Source of the DNA: Periconia sp. R9002
Taxonomy: Eukaryota; Ascomycota; Dothideomycetes; Pleosporales; Periconiaceae
Direction of reading: 5' to 3'
Length of the DNA stretch: 51,635 bases
Assembly: GCA_023627715.1 (NCBI GenBank)
Contig: JAMAHW010000145.1
Location: 1-51,635, forward strand
Below the pieces are notes generated by a model that was not told the DNA's origin, ran no database searches, and worked only from the letters and a program-made list of their open reading frames with translations. Every line of letters begins with the position of its first letter. The stretch's first letter is position 1. The translations under genes were made by a program, and so were the position numbers. Shown in pieces: positions 8,490-18,606 of the stretch.

Positions 8490-10556
8490 TCAATTAATAT
8501 AAAGCTTTTCACAATTCCCAGCATCCCAAAATTTACCCTCCATCACTCCGTGGACATACGCATCTCCAACGAGTTCGTAAAAACCCCGTCCATTTTCATC
8601 TTCCAATAACCTTTTCCGTAGCATAAGTGGGACTGTCACGCCCTCACACAGTACGACAAGATCACCCAGTTTTGCTTGAGGCGGTACCAACGCAAGATAT
8701 TCCATTGAATGCGTCTTGTGTGTTTCACCAGATAAGCTTCCTTCCGCTTCTCCAATAAGCCTCGCCCCCTTCCGCTTAAACCTTGACGTTGTGTTTGTTT
8801 GCAAGCGGAACTCGGGATTTTTGTATTTCATCAGAAAGCAAGAAAGCCGTTCAAGGAGAGTAAGAATGATATAGATCCAAAGGTATCCTCCTAGGCCAGT
8901 ATTGCTGATCATCCGTAGTAGGCGCTGGCGATACTCGACCGCTTCATACATTTCGAGGGCATACTCTTCCGGATTTTCAGATTCTCCAGTACAGGCTGCA
9001 ACCGTACCTGCACGTAGCGTCTTGTAATGTGCACTGAAATAACTCTCTCCTGTCGGGCGGTAAATTTTCGAGCGGCTTCCCTGAATCCCTAAGACATGTT
9101 CCCAATTTGCTGTTTGTTCCTGAAACAACTGGAGTGAGCGAGCTTGCGAGAAGATTGTCTGTTGGCGGACCGCTTTTTTCCATGGCTGTGAAGTGATGTG
9201 TGTGATCTGTGCTATCACATAACCCCTCAATACCAGTGTGTTGGGAAATTTAGAATGTGTATCTAGTTTCTCAAATTTGCAAGAGAACGAAGACCCATTA
9301 GAGGCGTTGAAAGGTGGAAATATGGATGGTTCTTGAGATTTGCTCACACCTTCCACCTCTTGAAGGGATAATGAGAGGGCTGTGCCGTCTGTCCACCGCC
9401 AGTCTGTCACCCACGATGGTATGTTTAAATCCTTCATTCCAACTTTTCTATCTTTGTCTGTAATGTTGATCTTAGGGATGCTCAATATAATAGCATCCCC
9501 TTTCTCAAGCGCTTTATAGGACAACTTCCAATATATGTTCTCTACGCTTTCTCTGTACTCCGGGTCCACTCCCAATGCTTGCAGTTGCTTCTGACATCGT
9601 AATCCCCACAGAGCAAAAATCTTATCCCGTGGATCGCCACTGCGTGCATCGCGATGTCTGCTTAAGATCGTCCACCAATTGGCTGCGACTCCACTGTCCC
9701 ACTGCATCTTGCTGAAAATCAAGTACATTACTCTTAACAGGCGTTCGTGTGGATAGAACTCCAGTACACTCAAACATTGTTGAGAAATGTATGAGATGCC
9801 AATAATCATGGTTTCCCAAGACTGCGAGCTATCACCAACGGCAATGTACGCCGCTTTCGAAACGACCACCTCTTGCACTATCCACGCACGCTCGAAGTAC
9901 GGTCGCGCAAACAGTGCGAGTACTGCTTCCAGTGTAGGATCGCCAACTTTGACATCGAATTTTGCCAGCTCTTCCTTTTCCTGCTTAGCTTCCTCCGTAA
10001 ATTCACGCTCCCGATCTGCCATGACCATGAAAATATATTTTCTCGATAGTAAGCGTATGTACTCGAGTGCATCATCGCTTCTATCCGCGTTAGGTCCGAG
10101 CCAAATCATGGTGTGCTTAGCATGGATGTAGATGTCGCGCATACGCTTTACTTGTTCGTTTCGTTCTTCATAATCGTCCTGATTGATACATACAGAATCA
10201 ATCCAAAGGATGGGTACCGTATCTTTGTACATGCTGTGTGCACGCGTGCGATAAAGAAAAGGTATGACCGAAGAAGGCACGAGAAGAGGCTTGCTGTTCT
10301 CCACCAATGTAACATCCGAACCTGGATACCATGGTGTTTTCGTTATGTAGATTTCACTTTTTTGAGTTGGATCACCCCAGCAGTAAGACAGCGCTTCGTA
10401 GGGCTCTGCGTCGGATAGGCGAGTTTGCTTGATATTGCATGTTATCGGGCCTTCTCTACCTCCCGGATGAAGCTCAAGGAGACGGATGTAAGGATCTGTG
10501 TCACCTTCATCAAGTTGGGGGAGGGGTTGATGTCGGTACTGCCCGGCGTGTTCCAT
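8490..10556 (-). CDS. HET-domain protein
   Basis: Single exon, 688 aa. ATG at 10556 is used because the 58-codon upstream extension has no ATG. The N-terminus has YIRLLELHPG (family-typical 'IRLL.L.PG'), EALSYCWG at about 54-61, ILWIDSVCINQ at 116-126 and RAWIVQEVVVSKAAYIAVG further on, which are the three blocks of the HET domain. The C-terminus ends FYELVGDAYVHGVMEG, the usual tail of long HET proteins. A hydrophobic segment near residue 575-600 (LWIYIILTLLERLSCFLM) may touch a membrane. HET proteins mediate vegetative incompatibility and programmed cell death after non-self contact; the partner of this one is unknown. No disruption is visible. Confidence 0.88.
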   Translation of the reverse strand: MEHAGQYRHQPLPQLDEGDTDPYIRLLELHPGGREGPITCNIKQTRLSDAEPYEALSYCWGDPTQKSEIYITKTPWYPGSDVTLVENSKPLLVPSSVIPFLYRTRAHSMYKDTVPILWIDSVCINQDDYEERNEQVKRMRDIYIHAKHTMIWLGPNADRSDDALEYIRLLSRKYIFMVMADREREFTEEAKQEKEELAKFDVKVGDPTLEAVLALFARPYFERAWIVQEVVVSKAAYIAVGDSSQSWETMIIGISYISQQCLSVLEFYPHERLLRVMYLIFSKMQWDSGVAANWWTILSRHRDARSGDPRDKIFALWGLRCQKQLQALGVDPEYRESVENIYWKLSYKALEKGDAIILSIPKINITDKDRKVGMKDLNIPSWVTDWRWTDGTALSLSLQEVEGVSKSQEPSIFPPFNASNGSSFSCKFEKLDTHSKFPNTLVLRGYVIAQITHITSQPWKKAVRQQTIFSQARSLQLFQEQTANWEHVLGIQGSRSKIYRPTGESYFSAHYKTLRAGTVAACTGESENPEEYALEMYEAVEYRQRLLRMISNTGLGGYLWIYIILTLLERLSCFLMKYKNPEFRLQTNTTSRFKRKGARLIGEAEGSLSGETHKTHSMEYLALVPPQAKLGDLVVLCEGVTVPLMLRKRLLEDENGRGFYELVGDAYVHGVMEGKFWDAGNCEKLYIN

Positions 10557-11257
10557 AGTGCGCAAACGTTGAGGATCATACAGGCAGACGCAGCTGAAGA
10601 AGACGCTTATCAACTTCCATTGCTCGGCTAAATCGGCCCTCGTGAGCGCCACAATGCCTGATAAGGTGAAGCATAGATGAGTGAAAAATCGGCCTAACTT
10701 TAGGCCAAAAAAATACGTTGTAGCCTGCAAATGGCACCTGCTATGAATCCATCTAAGGACCTTAGTCTTTGCTTTCGGCGCTCATCATTTTGACTTCAAA
10801 CAACTTTCACTCTGCGCACACGTCAGGTTAACTGGGATAAGGTATAAATAATATGATGTGCCTACTTGAGAAATAATATTCCATGCTACATATAAATTGA
10901 ACAGATGAATGAGCTATACTGACCAGCCATAGTGATGACTAACCTGTATCTACTGTTCACATCTTTGGCCTCGTCTATCTAGCGGTGAACTTTAAAACTT
11001 TAATCGCAACAACCTAAGTGTGTAACACTCTAGGTAACCACGTTCCTTATATTTTCCGCTGCAACAATAAAACTCCCTTACTTTTACAGCATTGGGGTGT
11101 TCGTCTCGTTCGTCTTAGCTTCACATACCCTCATTTTCTCTTTTCCGTGCATTCCTACCAAACGTCGGCGCGTAGGAATTAGAATTGGAAAATATCAATC
11201 CTCGCATGCTTTTTTCAAACATCTCAGACTCACTTCCCGTCCTCTCTCTTCAGCACA
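10557..11257. other. Divergent intergenic region
   Basis: Shared upstream region of the HET gene (leftward) and the phosphotransferase gene (rightward). From 10556 to 10730 the HET frame stays open without ATG and is most likely 5' leader. A pyrimidine-rich tract (11130-11255) precedes the ATG at 11258. No RNA gene seen. Confidence 0.55.
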
Positions 11258-12166
11258 ATGGCGGAACCCGACAAACACGATGCATGCCCAGCCTGCGGAT
11301 GGACATCCGATCAGCAACACCGCTGCAGCTACGCCAGCACCGTCAAGCTTTGCTACGGGGCATCCGTTCGTGGAGTTTGGTCTATAGGGTCCGACTTCAT
11401 TCTCAAGGAAAGACCAGCCGACCCCCCGACATTCGAAGTGGTGAACACAGCATATCTCAAGAAAAACACCACGATTCCTATTCCAGCGATTGCGAAAGAC
11501 TGGACCGACGCGCAAAAACGCTATTTCATTTTAATGGAGCGTATCAAAGGCGAGGATCTTCAAGCGGCATGGCCAAAATTGTCACAGGATGCAAAGGTGC
11601 GGATTGCTGAACAGACAGCAGAATGCATCCAACAGCTACGGACGCTTCAGTCTGATAAGATGGAGAGTTTGGGAGGTGCTCCTATCTATTCCGGTTGGCT
11701 TTTCCTTCAAGACATGGGCACCCCGCATGGTCCCTTTGCCTCTGACGAGGAACTCTGGCAATCATTCCTACCCGAGCTGGAAAAACTACCAGAAAAGGCT
11801 CGGAATGCATTCCGCAAGCGTCTTCCTCCTTGCGCACCGTATACATTCACACACGGCGATCTTACGACGGTCAATATTATGGTGAAAGACGATAATCTAG
11901 CTGCCATTATTGACTGGGAGAGTTCAGGCTACTTTCCTGTGTGGTGGGAGTTTACAGCAGCGGGGATTGGGTTGAGTGATGAGGATGTTGAATGGAAAGG
12001 CCTGTTGAGGAGCAAGATGGAACCTTTTGATAAGGAGCGAGAGTTTTGGAGGGATTTTTATAGACTGAGGAAGTACCCTGAGTTGGATGAGAGGGGGGAA
12101 GAGTTGATGGAAGAGTTACTCGGGGAGCAGATTTCGAAACATGTTTCAGAGGGCAGAAGTGGGTAA
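11258..12166 (+). CDS. APH-family phosphotransferase with N-terminal Cys cluster
   Basis: Single exon, 302 aa; the ATG (CACAATGG) has a good context. The C-terminal lobe carries the Brenner motif FTHGDLTTVNIMV (H199, D201, N206) and the metal-binding IIDWE (D219), all intact, so the enzyme is predicted to be an active ATP-dependent small-molecule phosphotransferase of the aminoglycoside-phosphotransferase (APH)/choline-kinase-like superfamily. The hinge region is RYFILMERIKGEDL (88-101). The first 25 residues contain CPACGW and HRC (C10, C13, C23), a zinc-ribbon-like arrangement that is not part of the APH core. Fungal members are numerous and mostly of unknown substrate; resistance to an antibiotic should not be assumed. 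Confidence 0.85.
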   Translation: MAEPDKHDACPACGWTSDQQHRCSYASTVKLCYGASVRGVWSIGSDFILKERPADPPTFEVVNTAYLKKNTTIPIPAIAKDWTDAQKRYFILMERIKGEDLQAAWPKLSQDAKVRIAEQTAECIQQLRTLQSDKMESLGGAPIYSGWLFLQDMGTPHGPFASDEELWQSFLPELEKLPEKARNAFRKRLPPCAPYTFTHGDLTTVNIMVKDDNLAAIIDWESSGYFPVWWEFTAAGIGLSDEDVEWKGLLRSKMEPFDKEREFWRDFYRLRKYPELDERGEELMEELLGEQISKHVSEGRSG

Positions 12167-13253
12167 TTGGTTTTAAGGCCGTGTGGGATAATGATATTGC
12201 GCTAATGATTTATGGAAGTGGAATCCTTTGTCTTACTGGGGTAAAGCTTCTAGAAAGCAAGCGAGTACCAGATTTACGAGCAGTTTCCAACCAATGACCC
12301 TCCCAATGTGCGCGTACGCCCTGTACCTGAGTTTCACATTGACCTTGTCGATGTACTGATACTTGGAAATGTGTAGATGCCATTTAGCCTATACACCAAT
12401 GAGCTAACGCACGACTACGGCCCAGGAACCACAGCGCCCAGGAACGATCTAACCAGTAATTGCATGCCCGACTGGAGATTTCGGATAGGATAGGCGGAGA
12501 AACCGGGGTGGCTTGCGGGGTATACTTTGGATGTTGTACCATTTCGTGCTTCTTGGCTTCGACTTTCGCGGATTACGAGCCTTTCTCTTTCTACCGTTCT
12601 CACTCTTTTCTCGGCGCGACGGTGGGGTTTGAACGATTTTTTGACTACAATTAATCGGATGAGATTTTGGACAGTAGAATGGTGAAATTTCGAGTTGCAA
12701 TTGGTAAAAAGGCGATAGGCAATGGCTTTCCAGGGTCAAGTCACCTTTCCCTGCCACAACTCGTATACATCGCCGGGGCCGTGTTCCCTCCATCTACGAC
12801 TACCAAGCCGAGCCTAGCTCATATTATCCACATGCATCTCCATCTCCCTTCTGTACCTTAATTTACCCGCGCAAACGTCCCAGGATCGACGGCGGACTTC
12901 TGGATGAGCGCGGGGGAAAGGAACCGCTCATTGCCATTGGATTTTTCCAGCTTTAGAAAGGTTCCCCATCGCTTGTTGTTAGCTAACCTGATCGTTATTG
13001 GAAGATGCTTGGTCCCAAGACATTGAATAACCACCGCGCCGATGCAATTGGGCCTGTCAGTGTTCAAACGGTGGGATAGCCGGGTCGCTGGGCCTTTCTT
13101 TCCTTCTAGAAGAATGCAAGGGTAGGGTATGTACCTAGGTAAATTCAACTACTGGATCAAATATATACATATACCTCGACATCTTCATTCCAACTCACCT
13201 TTCTGTACCCATTTCCTCTCCCTCCTATCATTGTCAACCCAAAACAAGCCACA
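12167..13253. other. Intergenic region upstream of the xylanase, 1.09 kb
   Basis: Open frames here overlap on both strands and none is protein-like. The region holds one XlnR-type site (12383-12389), the palindrome TACCTAGGTA (13132-13141) and a TATA-like ATATATACATATA (13160-13172) about 85 bp before the xylanase ATG. Confidence 0.6.
12383..12389 (-). promoter_or_regulatory. XlnR-type binding site GGCTAAA
   Basis: TTTAGCC on the + strand, i.e. GGCTAAA on the minus strand, the consensus recognised by XlnR/Xyr1. It lies about 865 bp upstream of the GH10 xylanase start. A 7-mer can occur by chance. Confidence 0.4.
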
Positions 13254-14775
13254 ATGAAACTCTCCACCCTCTCCCTCTCCCTCCTCCCCCTCGCAGCCGC
13301 CGCACCACCACCTCCCCCTCACAGCGGCACCTACAAACCCATCGCACCCCCCAAACCCCCTACGCACCCTCCCCACCCCCCCAAACCATCCACTTACCCT
13401 CCACCTCCCAACCCACCTTCCAATACCACCTACCAAGGCCTCGCCGCCCTCGCGAAGCGCGCAGGCATCTACTTCGGCACCGCCATCGACAACGTCGTCC
13501 TCAACAACACAGCCTACACCTCCATCGCGCACAACGCCTCCGAATTCGACCAAGTCACCCCGTCCAACGCGCAGAAATGGATGTACACGGAACCTTCTCC
13601 CAACGTCTTCAACTACACCAACGCCGAAGCCATTTTCGGACCCGCGCGCGCGGCCGGCCAGCTCCGGCGCTGCCACAATTTCGTGTGGCACAGCCAGCTT
13701 CCCGACTGGATCAACAACGGGAATTGGACCGCCGACGCGCTGAAGGTGGTGCTGGAGAATCATATCAAGCATACCGCGCGGTATTTTAAAGAGGATTGCT
13801 TCGCGTGGGATGTTGTGAATGAGGCGTTTGAGGATGATGGGAGCTTGAGGAAGAGTATTTGGTTGAATGTGCTGGGGAAGGAGTACATTGAGTGGGCGTT
13901 TGTGTGGGCGAGGAAGTATACGGAGGGGAGGGCAAAGTTGTATTATAATGAGTATGTTGAATTCCAGGTGCAGAGTCGTTTGATACCGAGACACCACCAC
14001 GTGGTGTGGCGTGTTGAGACACTGATAATGCACTGTAACCACCCTAGTCACATTGAACTAACTTTGTACCCGCGATATAGCTATGGAATTGAGAGGGTGA
14101 ATAATAAGAGTTTGGCGGTTCTGGAGATGGGTAAGTTTTCTTTTTTATTATTGTTTCTGTTCGTGAAATATGTGTTTTGGGGGGGGTTGGAGGTGGTGGG
14201 AGGGACTGAGAAAAAGAGAATGGAAGAAGAGCAAACAAAAGGAGAAAAAAAAAAAGTCCACTAACCACAAACAAAACAAAAAACAGTCAAAGACTTCATC
14301 GCCCGCGACATCCCCATCGACGGCGTAGGCCTCCAATCCCACTTCACCGTCGGCCGAGCCCCAACCTACGACGAAGTCTCTTCCGCTCTGTACGTCCTTT
14401 TCCCCCCTTCCCCCTTCCCCACCCCTTCTCCAACCCCCAACCCAACTAACCCCCCGCCTCCCAAAAAAACACAGTTCCCTCTTCTCCAACCTCCCCCTCG
14501 AAACCGCCCTAACCGAGCTCGACGTACGCATCCAACTCCCCACCACCCCTGAAAAAGCGGCCCTCCAATCCGAAGTCTACACCAACGCGACGCGCGCATG
14601 CGTCGACGACGCGGGGTGCGTGGGGGTCACGGTGTGGGATTTCTGGGATCCGGTGTCGTGGGTTCCCGAGACGTTTCCTGGGTATGGGGATGCGTGTTTA
14701 TGGGATGAAGGGTTTGTGAGGAAGGAGGCGTATTTTGGGGTTGCGGATTATTTGAGGAGTGTTGGTGGCAAGTAA
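13254..14775 (+). CDS. Secreted endo-1,4-beta-xylanase, GH10
   Basis: Four exons: 13254-13951, 14081-14130, 14287-14389, 14475-14775; 383 aa. Introns start GTATGT, GTAAGT and GTACGT and end AG, and the first has a CTAAC branch site. A signal peptide (about 1-17, ending LAAAA) is followed by a Pro-rich segment (18-56) and a GH10 TIM barrel. FGTAIDN (74-80), WDVVNEAFED with acid/base E190, GLQSHF (264-269) and nucleophile E298 in TELDV are all intact. The enzyme cleaves internal xylan bonds outside the cell. No CBM1 is present, although the Pro-rich segment looks like a linker. Codons shift from C-ending to G/T-ending within exon 1 (around 13.7 kb) and again in exon 4. Confidence 0.94.
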
Positions 14776-15552
14776 TGGGGTTGTACCTAGATGTTGTCAT
14801 TTTTGTTAAAAAGAGACGAGTGGGCTTGCTAGCTGTATGAACAGCGGATTTTCGTGTTGTTGATATATAAGAGGCCGTATACATAAATCGAGCGCTAGCC
14901 AATGGGGAAAAGTGAATGGTTACTGTTAGAATGTTGATACGAAAAACATGCACATGTACGTAAGTATGCATATACATGTGCACCGCGGATCCACGAGTCA
15001 ACCTGTAGGTAAGATCACGGCACATAAAAAGGACAGATAAAGATAGACGTTTATGAATTTTCATGTGCATGGTCATTCATTTATATCAACTGTTCTGTCT
15101 GCCTAAGCCAAAAGTTGACGGAGGGAGGTAGTAAAGCATCATGTTCCAAGCAAAAAGGAAGCCTAGTAGACCCTTTTTGTACTGAATCATGATGCATAGA
15201 GCGTTCATATCAATTCCATTCATTCGTCCATCCCGAAGAAAAAGGAAAGAAAATCCAAAAGAGAAAAACACCGACCAACACCCATTACCAAAGCATGAAT
15301 AGAGAGAATAGAAAATGGGGAAAAGAGAAAGAACAAAGGATCGACCAGATGTTTGAAAAGGGAACCAGAGCGCCTTGATATGTTCGACAAAAGAGAGAAA
15401 TAAAAGAGACTCGTCATCATGGCAAACCGTATCGTGTGTACAACCATAGTTGAGGATAGGAAAAACCACAGGGATTAAGGACAAACCAAAGGAAAAGATT
15501 GTGCCAAACCGCAGTAACCGCAATTTTCCGTCAAGCTCCAGGCTCCACCCCC
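14776..15552. other. Intergenic region, 0.78 kb, convergent 3' flanks
   Basis: 3' flanks of the xylanase and of the KEN-box protein gene. Contains purine-rich tracts (15230-15350). No gene or structured RNA seen. Confidence 0.6.
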
Positions 15553-17848
15553 TTAAGTTTTTGTACGCTTAGGGGTAGACAGGAAGGCAAGTCGAGACTT
15601 GCTGAGAGCGCTTCCGCGCTTATTGGGCGTGCGACGGGGCAGCTTGGATGGAGTTTTTGGGGGCTCCGCGGCGGGGGTCATTTTGACCTTCTTAGCGGAA
15701 CGACCCTCGTCTTGCACAGGCGTGCTATTCTCCTTGTCCGAGCTCTCCTCGACGGTGTTGAGCTTACGCTTCTTATCGTCGAAGAGGGAAGACGCGTTGC
15801 TCTTGCGTACGAAGCGGATTGTGCTAGTGGACGCGGAGCCAAAATCCATAGTCTGGCCTGATTTGAACGAAAATTCACCGGGCGCATTGCCGCCAACCCC
15901 ATTGAACGTAAGACGACGAGATGGAGAGTCTTTCTCCTCGGGAATAGCAGGGTACTCGACATTACCAGCTCCAGTTCCTTGGAGAGTGGGATAAATCACA
16001 GCACCAGAAGGAACCTCAGAACCGGCTCGGAGTTTCATAGGCGAGGGAGATTTGTTCCAATCGCCTTGAGCATCTCGTTCAAGGGTGCTGCTGCTGAACA
16101 GAACGTGCTTCTTTGCGGGCGCGGTCTGTGGAGCGACAGGAAGAGCTTTGTACAGATCAAGCCCGGCAGGAGGCGACATGTGGGTACCCGCAGCAACTTT
16201 GACCACATCGTTTGAGAACTCACGACGCGGGGTACGGAGGATGGATTTGACCTTCTGCAGAGAATCGCTCGTCTTCCTAACGCCGTCACGAACTCCCTCC
16301 CTCATCGCCTGGCCCAGGTTGGCGGGTGAGAATAGATTGGTGGCCGAAGGAGACTTGAGAAGAGATGGGATCATGGATCGAGACTTGACGGCCTTCACCG
16401 TTTGCGACCGTGCAAGAGAGGCCTTGGTCGGCGTCATTAACCTCGAGGCTAGACGCGGGAGCGCAGTCTGAGACGTGATTTTCCGGGCAGGTGTTGCAGG
16501 CTTCGCCATAGATGGCTTGCTAGCTTCAGCCTGACCATGTCGAGAAACTGGGCGTGTGGTTGCAGCGTCATCATGCTCGGTACGTCGGATCCGCTTCGCA
16601 AAAGGGTTGTTGTCATCCTGCGTTGTTGGGCGTCCATCACGAGATGGGGGTACCATTCGCACAGTCGCCTGAGAATGAGGGAGGCTGGAGCCCGCAAGAT
16701 CCATCTTGGATTGAGTTCGCTTCAACGGTGTGGAGGCAACCTTGGACTTTGGATCCTTCATATCCGCCTTAGAAATTGTACGTTCTGTGGCAGGTGAGGA
16801 TCCGCCTAGGTCCATCTTCGATTGAGTTCGCTTCAACTTGTTGGTTGAAGTTCCGCTAGACTCAGGCTTAGTGAGATCAGCTTTAGAGACCGACTTTTTG
16901 ACCGAAGTGTTGACGAGGTTGACAGTGCGGAAGGAGGATGGGTGATTGGCGATCGAGTCCATTTTCTTGAATTGCTTCATATGTATGTCGCTGAACCGCG
17001 TCATCTTGCCTAAATTCGTGGTCAGAAAGTCAGTAAATACAATCTGGAGCGATTGTTTCGAGATACCATCATGTGGTATCTTGATACTCCTTTGTAGCTG
17101 GGAAAAGACTTACCCTTCGGCACAGCGGTCTTGCGCTTCGGCTCCACATCTAGAGGAGCAGTAAACTCATCCGTCTTGAACAAATCGCGTGCACTTGCAG
17201 CCTTCTTCTCCGCCGTGTTCTTCAAAACACTGCTCGAAGTCGGGCTAAGGCCAGAGAAAGGCGACTTCATGCGGAATTTGAATTGGAACGCAGAAGACGG
17301 GCTCTTCATCTCTTGCGCCGCACCTGGAAGGGCTTTGGCTGGCGTCTTTGAAGGGGTCGCTTGTCCAGCAACAACCGAAGGCTTTGGTGGTGCGGTATGA
17401 GCTCCCATGTTCTGAAAGCCGAGCCACCGAGCCTCATCCAGCATTTTCGCAGTGCTAGCGTGGTGTAGAGCCGGGTGCATCTCCTGGGAAGCTGGCATGA
17501 TAGGCGTACGATTTTTGGGCGTGCTGCAAGCCGTGTGCACAGGTGTCGTAGCGGTTGCAGAAGTTGGCTGCGGGAGTTGCGATGCGTTCTGCGCCTTTGC
17601 GGCAGCTCCGGGCTTCTCCACGACAGACTTCTGTGGCGTCTTCATAGCTGCTGGCTCGCTATCTTCGACGACGGAGGGAAGACGCTCATTTCGAGGGGAC
17701 TGCTCGGACTGGGCTGTCTGCCAGCTCGCGGTGCTTGAGCGTGGTTGATCCGTCGGAGTGGGCGATCGCTACCAGCGGTGAGTAGACATATTGCCATAGG
17801 ATGGGAAAGCGCACATACCTTTCGCAGTCTGGCAGAGCGCCTCGCCAT
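15553..17848 (-). CDS. Ser/Thr/Lys-rich protein with KEN box, probable cell-cycle protein
   Basis: Three exons on the minus strand: 17848-17819, 17768-17114, 17009-15553; 713 aa starting MARRSARLRK. Introns are 50 and 104 bp with GTATGT/TAG and GTAAGT/TAG; the phases fit exactly. The protein is basic and low-complexity, with many S/T-P sites (TPSKTPAKA, SPTSSS, TPSKLPRRTPNK). Two tandem copies of a about 30-residue repeat (about 270-300 and 308-337) share SKAD, LKRTQSKMDL and GSS. A KEN motif (654-656, DKENS) matches the APC/C degron and basic clusters near the C-terminus could be nuclear localisation signals. I do not recognise the family. A role in mitosis, microtubules or chromatin is inference from these motifs only. 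Confidence 0.82.
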
Positions 17849-18606
17849 GATAGAAGAGTTTGGCGAGTAGTCTAAGGAAGAGTGCGTGCTCAAAAAAGTG
17901 CCGGGGGAGTGCAATGGTCGGACGGGGATGGTATGTGTTAAAAAGACGGGAAGTGGGAACATCGATCGTCATCTTGTTTACATGTCCGTGCGCGTCAACA
18001 CGATTGACACCCCATCTCACGTGATATTTCTTGCCCACATAGGTAACGTTTGAACATTTACCAATACAGTAGTATTGCTTCAGTCTAAAAATAGGGATCC
18101 ATATATGTGCATTCTAAGGCTCTAGAACTTCCCAGAACATTTCCCAGAACCAGACATAGATCGGCAATTTGGTCCTTGCCAAAGTACATGGACTTACCTC
18201 CAAAGCCCTGTAGCAAGTCACAAATTCATAATACCACATACAACCAGTGTTGATACCGTGACTGATTTCACCAATCAATTGCGAAGAAGAAGACACTTTA
18301 ATAATACCATATACATTTCTAGAACAAACACCCGCTGGTATTGAGTTCATCCTGCCAAATAATCAAAAGGTATCATCCTATCGGCTACCGCCATTCTCAT
18401 GTCTATTTCTGTTCCCATTCCAACGTACACAGTCGATGATGATTCCAATACTCCGATCGAGAAGAGAATGTGGGTATCGCTCATGCAAGCCGAAACATCC
18501 ACCAATATCCATAACCATATCGTATGCAAACAGCAAAGAAGATGAGATCCCAAGAAAGATCACTACAGAGTGTACTGCCTGATCCAATCATGATATCGCG
18601 CGCGGA
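17849..18606. other. Intergenic region, 0.76 kb
   Basis: Promoter side of the KEN-box gene and 3' flank of the BAG gene, both leftward. No supportable gene. Confidence 0.6.

Noticed and set aside
13185..14051. 288-codon frame opposite the xylanase
   Set aside because: Antisense shadow of a C-rich coding exon; Gly/Val/Arg-rich low-complexity peptide.
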